A DNA stretch of 64,000 nucleotides from Sphagnum compactum (Eukaryota; Bryophyta; Sphagnopsida; Sphagnales), in contig OZ234496.1 of the NCBI GenBank assembly GCA_965153455.1, positions 6,147,207 through 6,211,206 on the forward strand, written 5' to 3'. Under the pieces are notes generated by a model. That model had not been told where the DNA came from. It ran no database searches and worked only from the letters and a program-made list of their open reading frames with translations. The translations under genes and the position numbers were made by a program. This document shows, one piece after another, positions 1-13,987 of this stretch (position 1 is its first letter; the number at the start of each line of letters is the position of its first letter).

Positions 1-3000
1 TCAAGATATAGTTACTAATATATTTCCTCCTTGCACTGCTACATAAAAAAAATCTCCAAAATATTTTCATGCACATGGTCACAAAATTACCTCATGTCAA
101 GGTAAAAATGCAAAGTCCAATAATACATTGTGGAATTATTCCATGTTGACAATAATAAGAAGTGAAATAAAATGTTGGAATGGTAAACAACCTAATAGGT
201 GGGGAAAATAATTAATTACAACAATAACCATAAACTTACCTATTTGTTGCAACAACTCTATCACAAACTACAATTCAATTATTGTTATAGCAAGAAATCA
301 TCCCACCACTATTCCAACAAAATAACCATCTTCAACCCCCCATTTACTTGTAGGAGCTTACAATTGTTACGGGCTAGCTCAAACGTGCGTAAGAGCAAGT
401 TCGTTCCAGAGACACTATTGTTGCATCTTCTTGCATAAACTTCACAATGCCATCGAACTTGCTTGTTACAAGATTGTGGTTACTTGCTATAGATAGTGTT
501 GGTTTGGTTGCTACAAAAGAAATTGCTTGCTGTAAAACTCATATATGCATTTGTGGTGAACATGTTTACAATTGTGTCTGCGGTTGCAAAGCTACATCTA
601 CTACGTTGGAGCTTTACAAGTTTGTTGACAAAACCTTTGGAAGAAAGAAGAATATTAGTTGAAGATTTTGGCTTTGGTAGAAATAGGTGGGTATGTGAAC
701 TATGGAAAACACAAATACTTGTAAAAGTTTGTTTTCTAAGTTCCATTAGCACTAGAAAGGTGTAGTGTACTTCTTTTTTGTCCCCTATTGCTTTTTTTCC
801 CATTTACTTAATTAATGCATGCCGTCAAATTTGAGTTGTGGTTTGGAGGTCATGTTTTGCCCGCCTACTTGCAAGCATCTTGCCCACGTTCAAAGTCAAA
901 AGTCCATATGGAAGGAATTGTAGCTTGCTATGAATCATCAATCAATGAATATGGGGAGTAGCTGAAGAAACCAAGAGCTCCAAATATTCATATTCTTTGT
1001 TTGGAGATGGAAGTTCAACTGTGTTCTGCTTGGAAGAATCACCCACAAGCAATGACAATGTTGTAATGTGTAAGAAAAGAAACCCTTGCTGCAAGAAGAG
1101 GCACCCATCCACTACTACCTAGAAGCAAATTACACCCAACTCCAAGGTGGGCTTTTATCACTCCATGGATTAGGTTAGATGAATGTTTGCATTTGTTGGC
1201 AACAATCTTCACTATGTTTGGGTTGTCTGTGCTCATCTTCTAAGTTGAATGTTTCATGTTTCTCTTCTTTGTTCAAAGTAGTTTCCCAATCCGTACTTGT
1301 CCAAATAATGGCTGGTATGATCAAAAGCAAGATTGTAATTCAATTTTGTAAATGGTTTACTACTACAACAACTCTATGTTAGGCTATCAAACATGGGCAT
1401 AAACTGACCATGCAAGATGGGATTTTGATGTAAGTTATGATCTGTGTACACCGTTGTCAAACATATGTGCATCAATATGTTCAAATTTTGATGTATGTCT
1501 ACAAGGAGTTTTTTGGTCCAGAGTTGGCTTTTGGTGCTAGGTGAATTGAAGGCGCTCAATTGATCAACATTTCTACTATGAATCACTATATGGAGCTCAT
1601 ATGTCCATATCTGTTTCCTTGTATGATGAGTTCCATTTATATGACTATAAGGGAGCAACTTAGGGAATACCTAGACCATGCATGCATGTATCATAAACTT
1701 TAAGACATAGGTATTTTCTTGCAACTTAAGAGAAGTATCATCTTGAACCCCTTCAATGGAGGTTAGATCCACAATTTTGAAAGCCATAACTTAATATTTT
1801 TGATTGTTGGAAGTTATGTTTCATTTTTGAAACATTGCTAATATGTATGAATGAATCCTTCCCCCTCCCAATCCAACGGGGTAGAGGTTGATGGGTGAAG
1901 AGGCAAAGTTGGGAGTAATAACCAGTATTGTTAACCGATTTTTTACTGATGGGTGAAGAGGTTGAATTATGATACAAAACTAGCGTTCATTGTTGCTGGG
2001 GTTAATTAATGCATGTTCTAAATTTCTAGTATAAATAATCTTTTTAATAATTATTTGTTCTAGATCAGAATTTTTTTGGTCATGTTTCATCTTGATGAAA
2101 ATAACACGATGACAAAATTCCATCATTAATTCCATATCAAATTATATATTTTTCTTTTATTATATAGCATTGGCTTGTTATCCCAACTACTTGTCCTACT
2201 TTATCCTCTATGGTTCAAGTTGATTGAACTCCATAACCAACTCCTCCTTCTTTTCCTACCAATGTTTCTCCTCAATTTGCAATAATTGGCATAATTTCTG
2301 TTCATGCATCTTTTGATGTTTTTTTGTGTTTTGGCTCACGATGACAAATCAGTTGTTGAAGGTTTGGATATTGAGTTTTATGTGTAGTAACTGCTCAAGT
2401 TACTTATTCAAGTCTTGGGCAACTTTCATTTCATGAACCTTTGATTCAATGTATTAAAAGTGATTTGGTCATGCACCTCTGTTTTCTTACATTCTTCATT
2501 TGATTACAACAATTATACACATATAAGAGCTTTGCCATGTTGGATTTTTGACTATGTGAAATTTTAAGCCCATGTGTAATCACCAAAGTGACCACAAATG
2601 GCTGTTGCTGTCCAATTCCAAAATGCAAACATATATTGTATATAATTTGTGGTCTTTGTTAAGGGGGTAAATTAAGTATGTGATTTGGGATGGACAAGGT
2701 AGTTAGGATAAGGACTAATTAAAGAATTTTGTTATTTTGAATTTTGAATTCTTATTGTTTTGGATCATAGTGATGTGACTTGGGATGGTTCAAAACGGGG
2801 AGAGTTCTAGAGAATAGGGGAAGAGGTGAAAAAGATGAGATAGGGAGTTTTTAGAGAAGAGTAAGAGCAGTTGGAGGTATTTACAATAGAAAACCAGAGA
2901 TTCTGTTTTGATATAGCACAAATTTTAAGTGTTTTTTTAGGATTTGTTTTCAACAAAACATGGGATTACGCTATAATTTGGATTCATGTTTTTAGTAATA

Positions 3001-5100
3001 CAAAGAAGCACAAACTTCTATAGTGAATTTTATGTTCATCTTTTGTGTAATTTTTTTATAATGTTAGATTAATATGAAATGAATTGTAATATTGTTTTCT
3101 GGAGTTTTTTACAATGTATTTTGAAATGCGGATTATGGTTATATGCATAACCATGAATATGATGTTGGAATGAATGGTAGTGTCAAGTTTGTTGAGACTT
3201 AAGACAAAAATAGTGAACATATGCATGTGAAATGCAAATATGTTGTTATAGTAATGTGAAATATTTTGCAAGAATTTAAATTTCATTTCTACCATTTAGT
3301 GACCATCTTGTGGGCAATTTTTTTTTTGTTCTTTCTTTCAGTAATGGAAAGGTTTTCTACAAATTTTGTTGTATACTGTAGATGAAAGTGTTCATAAGAA
3401 TAATGTTGTTTTTATAATTCAAAAATTTAAGGGGTATGTTAGAAAGTATCAGAGGTCTACGTAGTTGATGTCGTAAGGATTGCAGAGCAATCTACAGACT
3501 CTAAAGACAAATAATTGTAATGAAGTCATATCATAGCCTCTTCATCAACTTAAAGATGTTATTAATGTAACCATTCCTTTTCGAAGTAGTCTTGAAGTTA
3601 TTAATCATGTCCAAATGTTGGGTGAACTAAGTATTGAGAAGTTTTACATGATTTTATCCAAAAAAACGACTTGTCAAAAGATCAGCAAGTTCATTTTCAT
3701 CCATAAAAAAATTGTTTTGACAAAAATTCTTTGTTATTAACTAGTTGAATCAGCAAATGTTTAACATTGGGTAAATATTTGACTTCATCCCCTATCAACT
3801 AGTTGACAAGTTTCATGTTTCCTCAAGTAGACCCTTTGCCACACCAAGTGTTTGTGTTCGTTGATATGGATGTAGGCATGTATCATGTTTTTGTTCCTAA
3901 GAAGAACATAATAGACATGAACATCACATATTGTCAAACATATAAAAACCAATTTGCAAAGGTTTCATGCCAATGTGGATTTAGATGGAGGGGCATTTCC
4001 TAGAATGAATGGGGAACTGGATGATTTGTCCCTCTTGGTTTAGTTCATTGTACCCTTACATAAAAAGTGGTCACATGTTACATTTTCACAACACAAGTGC
4101 CCAATGCAACAAGAACTTTTTGAACATGAGGTCATATGTGTTCTTGATATTGGTTGTTTTCATAGTAGTCCAAACATGCCAATCATCCTATTTATCCATG
4201 CCATGCATGCCGCCCCAAATGGTTGGGGCTTTGGCATCAACTTTGATTGATAGCTTGAAAACCATTGTTCCATCAAAGACATGCATTAAGTAATTAATTG
4301 TTTCAATGACAAAACTATCATCATCTAATTTACACAATTCAATTATACCCCTCCAAATTTCAAGAAACGCTTTAAGGACATCTTTGACATTAAAAAAAAA
4401 CCAATGATATATCACATCCACAAGTGGATGCGAATGTAGTGTTCTCAATTTTGCCTTTCAAACTTGTACTTGATAATGGTGGATTGGGTGTCAAAAGAGG
4501 AAGAACAACAATGTTGTCATTAAAAGAGGAATTTTTCAACATCACAACAATTGGTAAATCTAAAACCTCTTCCTTGATCTTGATCACATTGTGATCTTGC
4601 ATAACCAAATTTGTAGAGCTAGGAGTAATTATGAAAGGCTACAAAACTATTGAAATTCCTTTCCCCAAACTTGATAAGTCCCTTTCTATTTAAGCCCATC
4701 CTATGGGTGGCATGGCTTTTAGAAATGGTACCTAGCACTATTGTCCAATCTCATTTCCATCAAACTAGACATTTGGAAGCTACCAAACATGCACAAATGA
4801 TATTTTAGAACTATGACAATACCATCATTGTTAGTATCATAAACAAATTGAGCTAGATTACTTTGAACTTGGCCATTGGAACTACAACACAAAAAATGAA
4901 TTAAAATAGATAATGGGTGGGACAAGAAAATGATATTAAAAGACAAGATGAGGATTAATGAAACTTGTTTAAGTTCTTTGAAACATTGGGCACTTCCATA
5001 GTTGCATATTGGCACCTAAGGATAACCATGCTTGTCAAGACATATCTTTTATTGCCAACAAATACATGGGAAGTATCAAAAGAAGAATATTCATTTCAAT
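1..5100. other. AT-rich intergenic DNA, no gene recognised
   Basis: Long AT-rich stretch with only short chance open frames. I see no conserved protein motif, no LTR or inverted-repeat boundary and no RNA gene. A 13-bp string (GATGGGTGAAGAG) occurs twice near 1890 and 1949. The block at about 3.4-5.0 kb has slightly longer open frames on both strands but none I recognise. Confidence 0.6.
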
Positions 5101-6074
5101 GCCGTTAAAGAAAAGCCACACTGCCAGATCCAAAATATGGATTAGCAGTTAACAGTTTGAATGGGGGAAGTTCTTCATCAAGGATAAATGCATATCTACA
5201 ATATGCCAAACGGAGAGGAATCCTCCTCCGAGGGGAACGAGCACGAGCTGTGCTAGCCTACAAAGCCAATGCTCCTCTTCTCCTTCCAAAAAGCACGATG
5301 CAAGATTTTCAACTCCAGACATCAGCTACACTGTGCGGCAAGAAGAAATAAGCACACGAGCCAGTTTAACATTGTGATTGCGTCCGTGCACCAATTAATG
5401 AAGCTTCAATTGGGTCAAACCCGGGGTTTATTTTTAATCAAGGGCAGCTAGAGATCTAATGCTCGCCTACATATCGGCCCCTCCTTCGACGCCATGAGCG
5501 CTCTCTTGTCTCCACAGAGCAGAACCTGATCGTTCTCCGGCGCCATCAAGAGAACATAACGGTGACGAACCATTCTCCCTCCCTACCGACTTGTCGAATT
5601 GGGATGGACACCCAAACTCCGGCCGATTTCTAGGAGCAAGCAAGAATATCTCCTACGCAGGACGCGATCGATTGCGCTTGGAAAATCGTCGGTGTCAAGA
5701 ATGAGCAGGGACATGGGGACTTGGGTCTTCGTAGTTTGTGTTGGAATGGAAAGGCGAATGGAGGGCAAGGTACAACGAAGTCCATAGTATGGAAAAGTGG
5801 CATGGGTATGCACGAAATGGTGATGTCAAAAGGTATGCGGTGAAAGAACACGATAGCCAGATGCAGGTGATGGATCGGGAGAGCTAGTGTCGTAGCTCTA
5901 TATGCATTTGCAAGTTCAGGACTAAGTTTCAAGACCAGCGGTTTTGGGTCAGTGATCTACTGCATATCGCCAAAGTTTCATTACTGTGAACTTGACCGCC
6001 AAGTGGTGACGCATTCCAACCTCCTAGGAGATGCGTTTAATATCTATTCTCGTTCATTTCAAATAGGCGCTCAA
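5101..6074 (+). promoter_or_regulatory. Upstream region and probable 5' leader of the phospholipase D gene
   Basis: Base composition rises clearly above the AT-rich DNA to the left and stays higher into the first exon, as expected for promoter-proximal DNA and 5' UTR. The frame of exon 1 is open upstream of the chosen ATG back to about 5952, so a longer N-terminus or leader cannot be excluded. I could not place a TATA box or start site with confidence. Confidence 0.4.
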
Positions 6075-9000
6075 ATGTCTGACCAGACCCGCGCAGGTAG
6101 CTTGACTGGTGTTGATGGAGGAGGAAGCCATCATTGGGTTCGTCCGACTCGGCCGTTCGGAGTAAACGTGGCTCCGTCTTCTAGTCAAGGATCCTTTCAC
6201 CGACATGACCCTGAATTGTATGCTCATAACCCGGGATCATCTTATGCACAGACAGATCACGTGCAAGGAGCTGGATCCTTGTATCCAAAACCCTACACGT
6301 CTTTTGCACAGCAGCGGCAACCACAAGCGAGCTCCTTGTATCCTCCAATATGCCCATTGCCTTCTGGACCGGGAGGTGTGGCAGGTACGTATACGCATGC
6401 GGCGGATCCAAGTGTGGCTTCTTTTGCTCCCCTGGCAGCATCGAGAGACACTATTAGCGTTGGAGCTCTATACCCGCAAGCAGGGGGTACAAGCGGGAGC
6501 TGTTATGTACCCCCAGCACAACCCCGCTATGATTTAGGTTACTGTGAAAATCCTGGTTCCGGGGGCTTAATCAGTCAAGTGGGTTTAGCAATCCCGTTAC
6601 AAACGACCGGGGAAACTCAACAACAAGGAAGTCGGAACATTGGTGACAGTGAGGGCCATTACCCTGGTGCTCAATTTCAGACCAGCAGCAGGATGGGACG
6701 TCATGTGAACCCAGGGCCATTTCCAAGTATGAAATTCTTCTCTTCCGTTTGAATTCTCAAGTTGATGAAAGACACGCATGTGCAATGGGTCATTGGTCCA
6801 ACTATCCATTTAGAGGAAACAATGTGGCTGTCAGGGCCTCTGTTCTGAAATCTTTGTGTTCACAATTATTCTTGGCAGGTTATCTGGCACTATTTGGAAG
6901 CTGTGATCTTCCCATTTTGTATGTTGATCAGAGCCTTGACTACACTAGTGAAGTGCCACACAAGAAAACAAACAATGTATTCTGTGTATTTGGGGATACC
7001 AGTTGATGAGGTTTGCATTGAAGGCTAGTATGAGATATCCTTACTTTGGCGGTGGTTGTCAAACAGATGGCCCATATATTCAGTTTGAGCAACAAATGCC
7101 AACCTCACTAGTGTCCTCAGCGTCCCATCAACCTCACAGTTCTATGTCCCCACAAGGTGGTGTGCCAGGTTGATTTTCATCCTTTCTGGTACTAGGGTTT
7201 TAGAGAGTGTTAATTTTCAGCTGCTACAAACTACTTTAGTAGTCTTGTTGCTATGTTATTATGCTTCATGGTTATGGGAGTTCCTTGAAGATCAGTGGAT
7301 GGACTCAGACATCCACTTGCTAGTAGGCCTATGGTGTTTTTCAATATCAGACTTCCTGTGGATTCATTTCCCATTTGAATTTCCATTGTTGATTCTCAGG
7401 CCAGACAAGTACAGCAGGTCCTGCAAACGTGATTCGAGCAGTTATGGGATTGGCTTCAAAATCAAATCGTTACCTATCAGCAGCACGTTTTTTGCTGCAC
7501 GGAACTCTTGATGTGATGCTGTATGAGGCAGTAAACCTCCCTAACATGGACCTATTTTCTGAGAAGCTGAGACAATTTGTGTCCAATTTGCCAACAAAAA
7601 TCCAGAAAGTGAAAGCAAAGGCCAGTGAGCATAATGTGAAGGTGATCACAAGTGATCCATATGCAATAGTCATCCTCGCTGGTGCTCGGGTGGCTCGAAC
7701 TCGGGTCATCAACAACAATGTGAACCCTAAGTGGAACGAGCACTTTGTAGTCCCTGTTGCACATTTTGTGTATGATGTTCAAATCACACTAAAAGATCAA
7801 GATATTCTGGGGAGCAAAATTATTGGAGATGTGAAAATACCCATTGAGCAGGTTCTAAATGGAGACACTGTGGAGGGCTGGTATGACATACTGAATCCAA
7901 AGGGGGAGATCTGCCACCAAGGTGCAAAGTTGCATGTCTCTGTGCACTATCTGCCAGTGGAGAAAGACTCATTGTATACCACAGGACTTGGTGATGGCAA
8001 TGGGGTACCTTGCACTTACTTCCCTCTAAGAAAAGGATGCAAGGTCTCACTCTACCAAGACACGCACATCTATGATAACACTCTTCCTGAAGTTTATCTC
8101 GATGGGGACCAGGTATATCACCACAAGCAATGTTGGGAGGAGATGTGCACTGCAATCATGGGGGCGCGTCACTTGGTGTACATTGCAGGGTGGTCTGTGT
8201 ATGATAAGGTTAAACTCATACGTGATCGCAATCGACCATTTCCTGAGACAGGGAACTTGACACTGGGCGAGCTTTTGAAGAGAAAAGCAGGGGAGGGAGT
8301 TTGCGTCTTGTTATTAATCTGGAATGACAAAACATCACACGACAATACATTTTTTAAAACGGTGTGAACCAATAGTTTTTATGAATAATTTGTGTAGCAG
8401 TAGAGTGGGCAGCCTGTCTTGCTATGGGTTTGATGTGGCTAGAGGTTTACAGTTTCAGGTGATTGGCGGTGGAAGATGTGGTCTGCAGTAGTTTTATGCT
8501 GGTTGGAGTGAGGGTATTTTCACTGATAGAGAAAGGAAGAAAGAGATGTTTGTTTTAATAAATTAGCTCACCCAACCCTGTTGCTCTTTCAGGATGGTGT
8601 CATGAAAACACATGATGAAGAAACAAAGAAGTTTTTCAAGCATTCTGGTGTACGCTGTGTTTTGGCTGCTCGCTATGGTGATTCAAAACTTAGCTGGTTC
8701 AGGCAACAGGTATAGCTCTGCTACCAGAATAATTGGCTTAGAATTGAGCTTGTGAATTGTGTTGGTGTTTCCTCTTGCTTTTTGTCTTGCAAAAAAATTA
8801 CTGAAAGTGGGGAGTCCTGATGGTCTTGACTGTAGTGTCAAAGCTGACAAGTATTCTACATCCATCTTCATCAATTGACTGTCATTTTTAACCAAGAAGC
8901 AGGAATGAGAACTTTTCCTCAATTGTGAAGCATTTCTTCCAACTGTGAGTAATCATGCTGAAGTTACAAATTTCAGGTTGTGGGAACACTGTACTCACAC

Positions 9001-11967
9001 CACCAGAAGCTGATGATAGTTGACAGTCCGGGGCCCAGAAATATGAGGAAACTCACCTCTTTTATTGGCGGGCTGGATCTCTGTGATGGTCGCTGGGATA
9101 CACCCTTGCACCATCTCTTCAATTCCTTGCAGAATGAGCATAAGGATGATTTCTACAACAAGAGCTTCCAAGTGAGCTTCTACTGCTTTAGTATTACCTG
9201 AACAGAAACCAAAGCAATAAATGCTTCAAGTTTTATTGAAGTTCAGGCAAGTTAAGAAGAAATTGCTCTATGTTAGGGAACAAAAAGAGCTTACAAAACA
9301 ACATTTTGAGAGAGACAGAAAGAGAACATTATTAGAATAGCAACAGCTTTGCAGCAGGTGATTGCAGAGGCTGGAGGTCCAAGACAACCATGGCATGACT
9401 GGCACTGTAAGATTGAAGGCCCTGCCTCATATGACATCCTTACCAACTTTGAACAGTGCTGGAGAAAGGCAACACGACGACATGATGATGAGCTTGTTAA
9501 TATTGATAAGAGTGACAAAATTCTGGGGCCTTCAAATCAAGCACCTCTTGAAGGAGATCCTGCAGTCTATGTGACTGATGACTATGATGAAGAGTCCTGG
9601 CATGTCCAGGTGAGCTCTTCATATGATCATGCTTTTAGGAATTACATGTGTGGGGTCACTGATGACCTGTGGTTGGTTCTATTGCAAAACAGTGATTGTT
9701 GAGGTGGAAGCTCTTTTGAAGTTTGGGCTTTGAATTACCAGCTCTTGGCCCCTGATCTCTCTCCTTTGTAAAAGAGGCAAGAGGCACACTCAAAGCAAAT
9801 ATTAGTGAAATTGTTCTATTGTGTTGTTCCAGGCAAGAGGCAAATTTAAGCAGCCTTAAGGTTTTGCTCTTATTGGGTGCATGTCGATGTGGTCTCTTAA
9901 TAGAGAAGGACGCTTTTGGTACATTTCAGGTTTTCCGCTCAATTGATGGAGGATCAGTAAAGGGCTTCCCAAAGACTATGGAAGAGGTTCAAACACAGGT
10001 CTCAGCAATTGCCTATACTTCCTTTAATGTGGCCTCTACTTCCTTTGATGTGTTTGTCAGAAAGTATTTCAGTTGAATCATTTAGGTGACCGATGGTGGG
10101 ATGAAGTGGAGATCCTGATCTATTCAAACAACAGATCCTGGTTCATGGCATGTAATCTACCTGGATATCTTTGGATGTGGTGCAGCATCTTGTTTGGGGG
10201 AAGAGTATTGCTATCGATGTAAGCATTCAGATGGCTTATGTCAAAGCCATCCGTATGGCCCAGCACTTCATATATATTGAGAATCAGTACTTTCTTGGAT
10301 CTTCTTACAACTGGCCAGACTATGATGTCGCTGGTAATGTCCCTCTTTATAAAGCAATTCCTTAGTTGCTGTTTCCTTTTGTGTCTTATTTCTACAGGTT
10401 AGTTGTGCATTGCAATGGTTTCCTTGGTTGTTACTGGATTATTGGTTGTAAAGTTCTAACATCTCAATCAAACAAATAGCTGTTTTCCTGTTGTTTCCTC
10501 TACTGCAGTCACATATATCCTTGAGGCTTCCTCTGTCCATTCTGGGCCAGAACGTATCTCGCATCTATAATAGAGATATGTTTGGTGGGTTGTGGGAAAC
10601 AGGTGCCAATCACCTCATTCCAATGGAGTTGACCTTGAAGATTTGCAGTAAGATTAGAGCGGGTCAGAGGTTTGCTGTATACATAGTTGTGCCCATGTTT
10701 CCTGAGGGCATTCCAGACAGTGGGCCTGTGCAGGAGATTCTGTACTTCCAAGTATTTGTCCGAACATACTTCCTTGTCTTTTTTACTACTCTTGGATTCC
10801 TGTAGGTACATCAATATGCAACCAAAAGAAATCAAGTCTCAAGCTGCATCTTATAATGGATCTTATCACTGTGTAAGCTGCATTTCTTGCACCAATCTCT
10901 GACAGTCATCTGTACCTAAAGCAGCATATCATTAGTGCAATGTGGAATTTATGTGTGCAGTCCCAGACAATGAAGATGATGTACTTTCTGATTGCGGATG
11001 CAATACGGGATAGCAGTCTCAATGGACAACAACATCCCCAGGATTACTTGAACTTCTTCTGTCTTGGTAACCGGGAAGTGAAGAGCCCTTTGGAGCCTGA
11101 ACCAGTGAAACCACCTGATCTGAACTCAAAGCATGTGAGTCCCTTCTCTCTCTTTTGTTTGCAAAGTTGAATGCAGTCTGTTCCAGTTGTCTGAACCATT
11201 TGGACTAAAGTAGGAGCAATGCGAGTTGGATATGGATGTTACATAACCACTTATACACTATGTTATACTTGGATTTGTATTCCCAGGGACAAGCCCAAAA
11301 GAACAGGCGATTTATGATCTATGTCCATTCCAAGGGAATGATAGTGGATGATGAGCTTGTCATTTTGGGTTCAGCTAACATCAACCAGCGGTCCATGGAT
11401 GGATCACGGGACACAGAGATTGCCATGGCTGGGTATCAACCACATCATACATGGGCACATAAGTGTGCCCCACCTCATGGTCAGGTGAGTCCAACTATTT
11501 CAGTCTAAACTTCTCAGATCATAGTACTGATAGATATCTTCCTTGGATGTCCACAATAAAAGTGCAGTGGACAATTTGGACAGGTGGAAGAAACTTTTGT
11601 CTGATTGATCTACTAGATTAGAGCTGACAACTTGACATTAGCATTGCAAACATCATATGTGTATGGCCAGGTTCATGGATACAGAATGTCACTGTGGGCA
11701 GAGCACTTGGGTGTCTTGGAAAACACATTCCTTGCACCCGAGACCCTGGAATGTGTGCATAGAGTGAACCAAATGGCAGAGGCAAACTGGCTGCAGTATA
11801 CGGCTCCAACAACAAGTGGCATGAGAGGCCACCTGATGGTGTACCCTCTGATGGTTAAGAGTGATGGATCTGTAACCTCCCGTCCTGGACATGAGACTTT
11901 TCCAGATGTGGGTGGGAAGGTCATGGGCTCCAATCAGCTCAACATTCCTGATGACTTAACAGCATAA
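6075..11967 (+). CDS. C2-type phospholipase D, beta/gamma class (12 exons)
   Basis: Hydrolyses phospholipids to phosphatidic acid at membranes; plant beta/gamma enzymes need Ca2+ and PIP2 (family knowledge). Proposed exons: 6075-~6726, ~7024-7168, 7400-8361, 8593-8709, 8977-9171, 9355-9609, 9930-9998, 10186-10333, 10603-10751, 10961-11134, 11287-11484, 11671-11967. From exon 2 onward all phases agree and joins are GT-AG. The product is about 1,100 residues, the size of plant PLD beta. It has a Gly/Pro/Gln/Tyr-rich N-terminus (exons 1-2), a C2 domain (start of exon 3; acidic KDQD loop), first HKD motif HHQKLMIVD (exon 5), the IYIENQYF signature (exon 8), second [12 protein letters not shown] (exon 11) and the usual C-terminus with ETFPDVGG. 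The start at MSDQTRAG is preferred over an upstream in-frame ATG at 5952. The exon 1/2 junction is unresolved: the best donor (6727) is out of phase with the visible acceptors. Confidence 0.93.
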
Positions 11968-12400
11968 TACAGCATCCAAAATGCTATTTCTGTGTAAGTC
12001 ACACAAAGTTCAGGCCTTGATGAGAAGCATTTGTAAAGCAGCTCCTAAATGTGTTAAGCAAATGAGTTCCCATTAACAAGTTCCAGACATATTTATTAGG
12101 TGCTTGCTTCTAGGTTTACTTAAGTAGAAAGGAGTTGCCAGATGTATATTGTTAGATAGGAAGTATAGTTCTCCCTTCTGTATATAAGAGAAAAGTTTCC
12201 AGTGTGGGTAACAATTAGCACCACCAGCCTCACTAGTGTCCTATTAATATTTCTTGTTTGGGACTGCATATGCACAGAATTGCCTCACGGTATTTAGGTG
12301 TTAAATTACTGGGGATTAAATGCTGCAAAATGCAGCAGGTTGGAATCAGGAGAAATATACATAATAAGGGATGCAGATAATAAAGGGAAAATCAAGATTG
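11968..12400 (+). other. Probable 3' UTR of the phospholipase D gene
   Basis: AT-rich non-coding sequence directly after the TAA stop. An AATAAA-like hexamer lies near 12375. The true poly(A) site cannot be set from sequence alone. Confidence 0.4.
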
Positions 12401-13946
12401 GTAGGAAACCACTGCCTTGATCAGGATGTAGGATGCCATGTATTGTAGGATTATGTAGAAATTTAGAAAGTGATTATGCCTTATCATCTGCAGTATCTTA
12501 AGACTTGGTAACTAGGTAGCCATTGCATTCAACATCCAGGGATGGGAAACAGATCCCTTATTTTTGAATGAGGTAGGATGTTGGTTTTTTTGGATTTTTG
12601 TTGTTTCTAATATATTCCCACCAAGTTCTCACCATCTTCCCCAAGTTCCCAAGCTGTTCCCAATAGCACCTGGCTTTGTCCCATATGCTTTGCCTAACAT
12701 TGTCCTCTTGGAAGTTATATAACTGGCCATGTATTGGCCCTCAAATGTATCTAATATAGGTGTGAATTCTTCTACATTGAGGTGCTTTCAAACTTTCAAA
12801 ACTCTCACATGATTCGGGCCTATTAAAGAGGCTTGTTGTGAAAAGAAAAGAAAACTTTGAATGCACCTTCCAACTAGTTAATGTAGATCACACTATAATA
12901 ACATAACTTTTGCAGCCATTCTGTACCAAGGCCTAAAAAGCCTCAGAGAGCCTACCTTGCAAATTTGACAACCTCCACAGACCTCACCAAAACTTGTGAG
13001 AAACAAAAATTTTCATTGTGCTTAGCATGAGGACACATTGAATTTCATATCAATTATTTCTCATAATGTCAAATTCATTCAAACCAAATAAGCTATGAAT
13101 TGCTAATATTTTTGGTTTTTTGTCTCCTAGTTTTGAATAACCAAAATACTAAAACCATCTAATGAAAAGATGCAACATAGCAGAAATTTGCAACTTACAT
13201 GTCATCTATGGTTTCATGTTGATTGTGAAAAACATTTGAAATAATCAGGATTGTGGGATTGTTGGCATGCTTTTACATTCATTTTCTTAATCACTTAACA
13301 AAATGAAGTGGTTTTGGTTGATCAAATTTTGAAAACAAATAGTACCAAATATTTATTCCCTGCATCTTTATATATGGGAACTGCTTCACTTGTGGCAACA
13401 CAAGAATGAGAGGAATAGACATGGAATTTTCAACTGAAATATTGCAACAAAAAGTATTATTGGTGGTCAAAGATCATACAAAACACATTTTTTCAAGGTT
13501 ACTTTTTCCTTTTCCAAAGGAAGCCCATTCTTTTTTTGTAGCAACATGGTTTGTTATGCAATACGAATCCACAAACAACAATTTCATGTTGTCATTAGTT
13601 CTATTGTGTAGATTGGGAATTTACAATTTACAACACATATTCATTGGGATTAATTACAATCATCGTGCCCATGCCCTTTATATCAACTTTGTGCAAGAAA
13701 TGATATTAATCAGGCTGGAATTTTTTTAAAACATGGAGATAACGACCCAACAAATTACTAAAAAATTAAATCAATTGTACATACATAATTACATAATACG
13801 CTTGTTGTCTATAGTTTTTTTTTGTCAAGATCAAGGTGATAGGTTAAAAGGAGAACTTTACTCACAACCATTAGTAAGGTTTTACCTTGATTATATATGT
13901 GATTACTTTCCCTGTATTCATACGGATCTCAACTTTCTTCAATGTG

Positions 13947-13987
13947 CACACACACACACACAATATATATATATATATATATATATA
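13947..13987. repeat. Compound (CA)n(TA)n microsatellite
   Basis: A run of CA dinucleotides passes directly into a run of TA dinucleotides, about 41 bp in all. Typical plant intergenic microsatellite. Confidence 0.95.

Noticed and set aside
480-803. 107-codon minus-strand open frame with plus-strand frames over the same bases
   Set aside because: No motif, no promoter context, composition like the surrounding AT-rich DNA; several frames are open by chance.
3680-3720. Minus-strand peptide ENELADLLTS resembling the end of a Copia RNase H domain
   Set aside because: Too short; nothing upstream on that strand resembles RT or RNase H and no LTR is near.
5157-5351. 64-codon plus-strand frame upstream of the phospholipase D gene
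   Set aside because: No family resemblance; probably promoter or leader sequence with higher GC.
13406-13729. 107-codon plus-strand frame
   Set aside because: No recognisable motif and no splice or promoter context.
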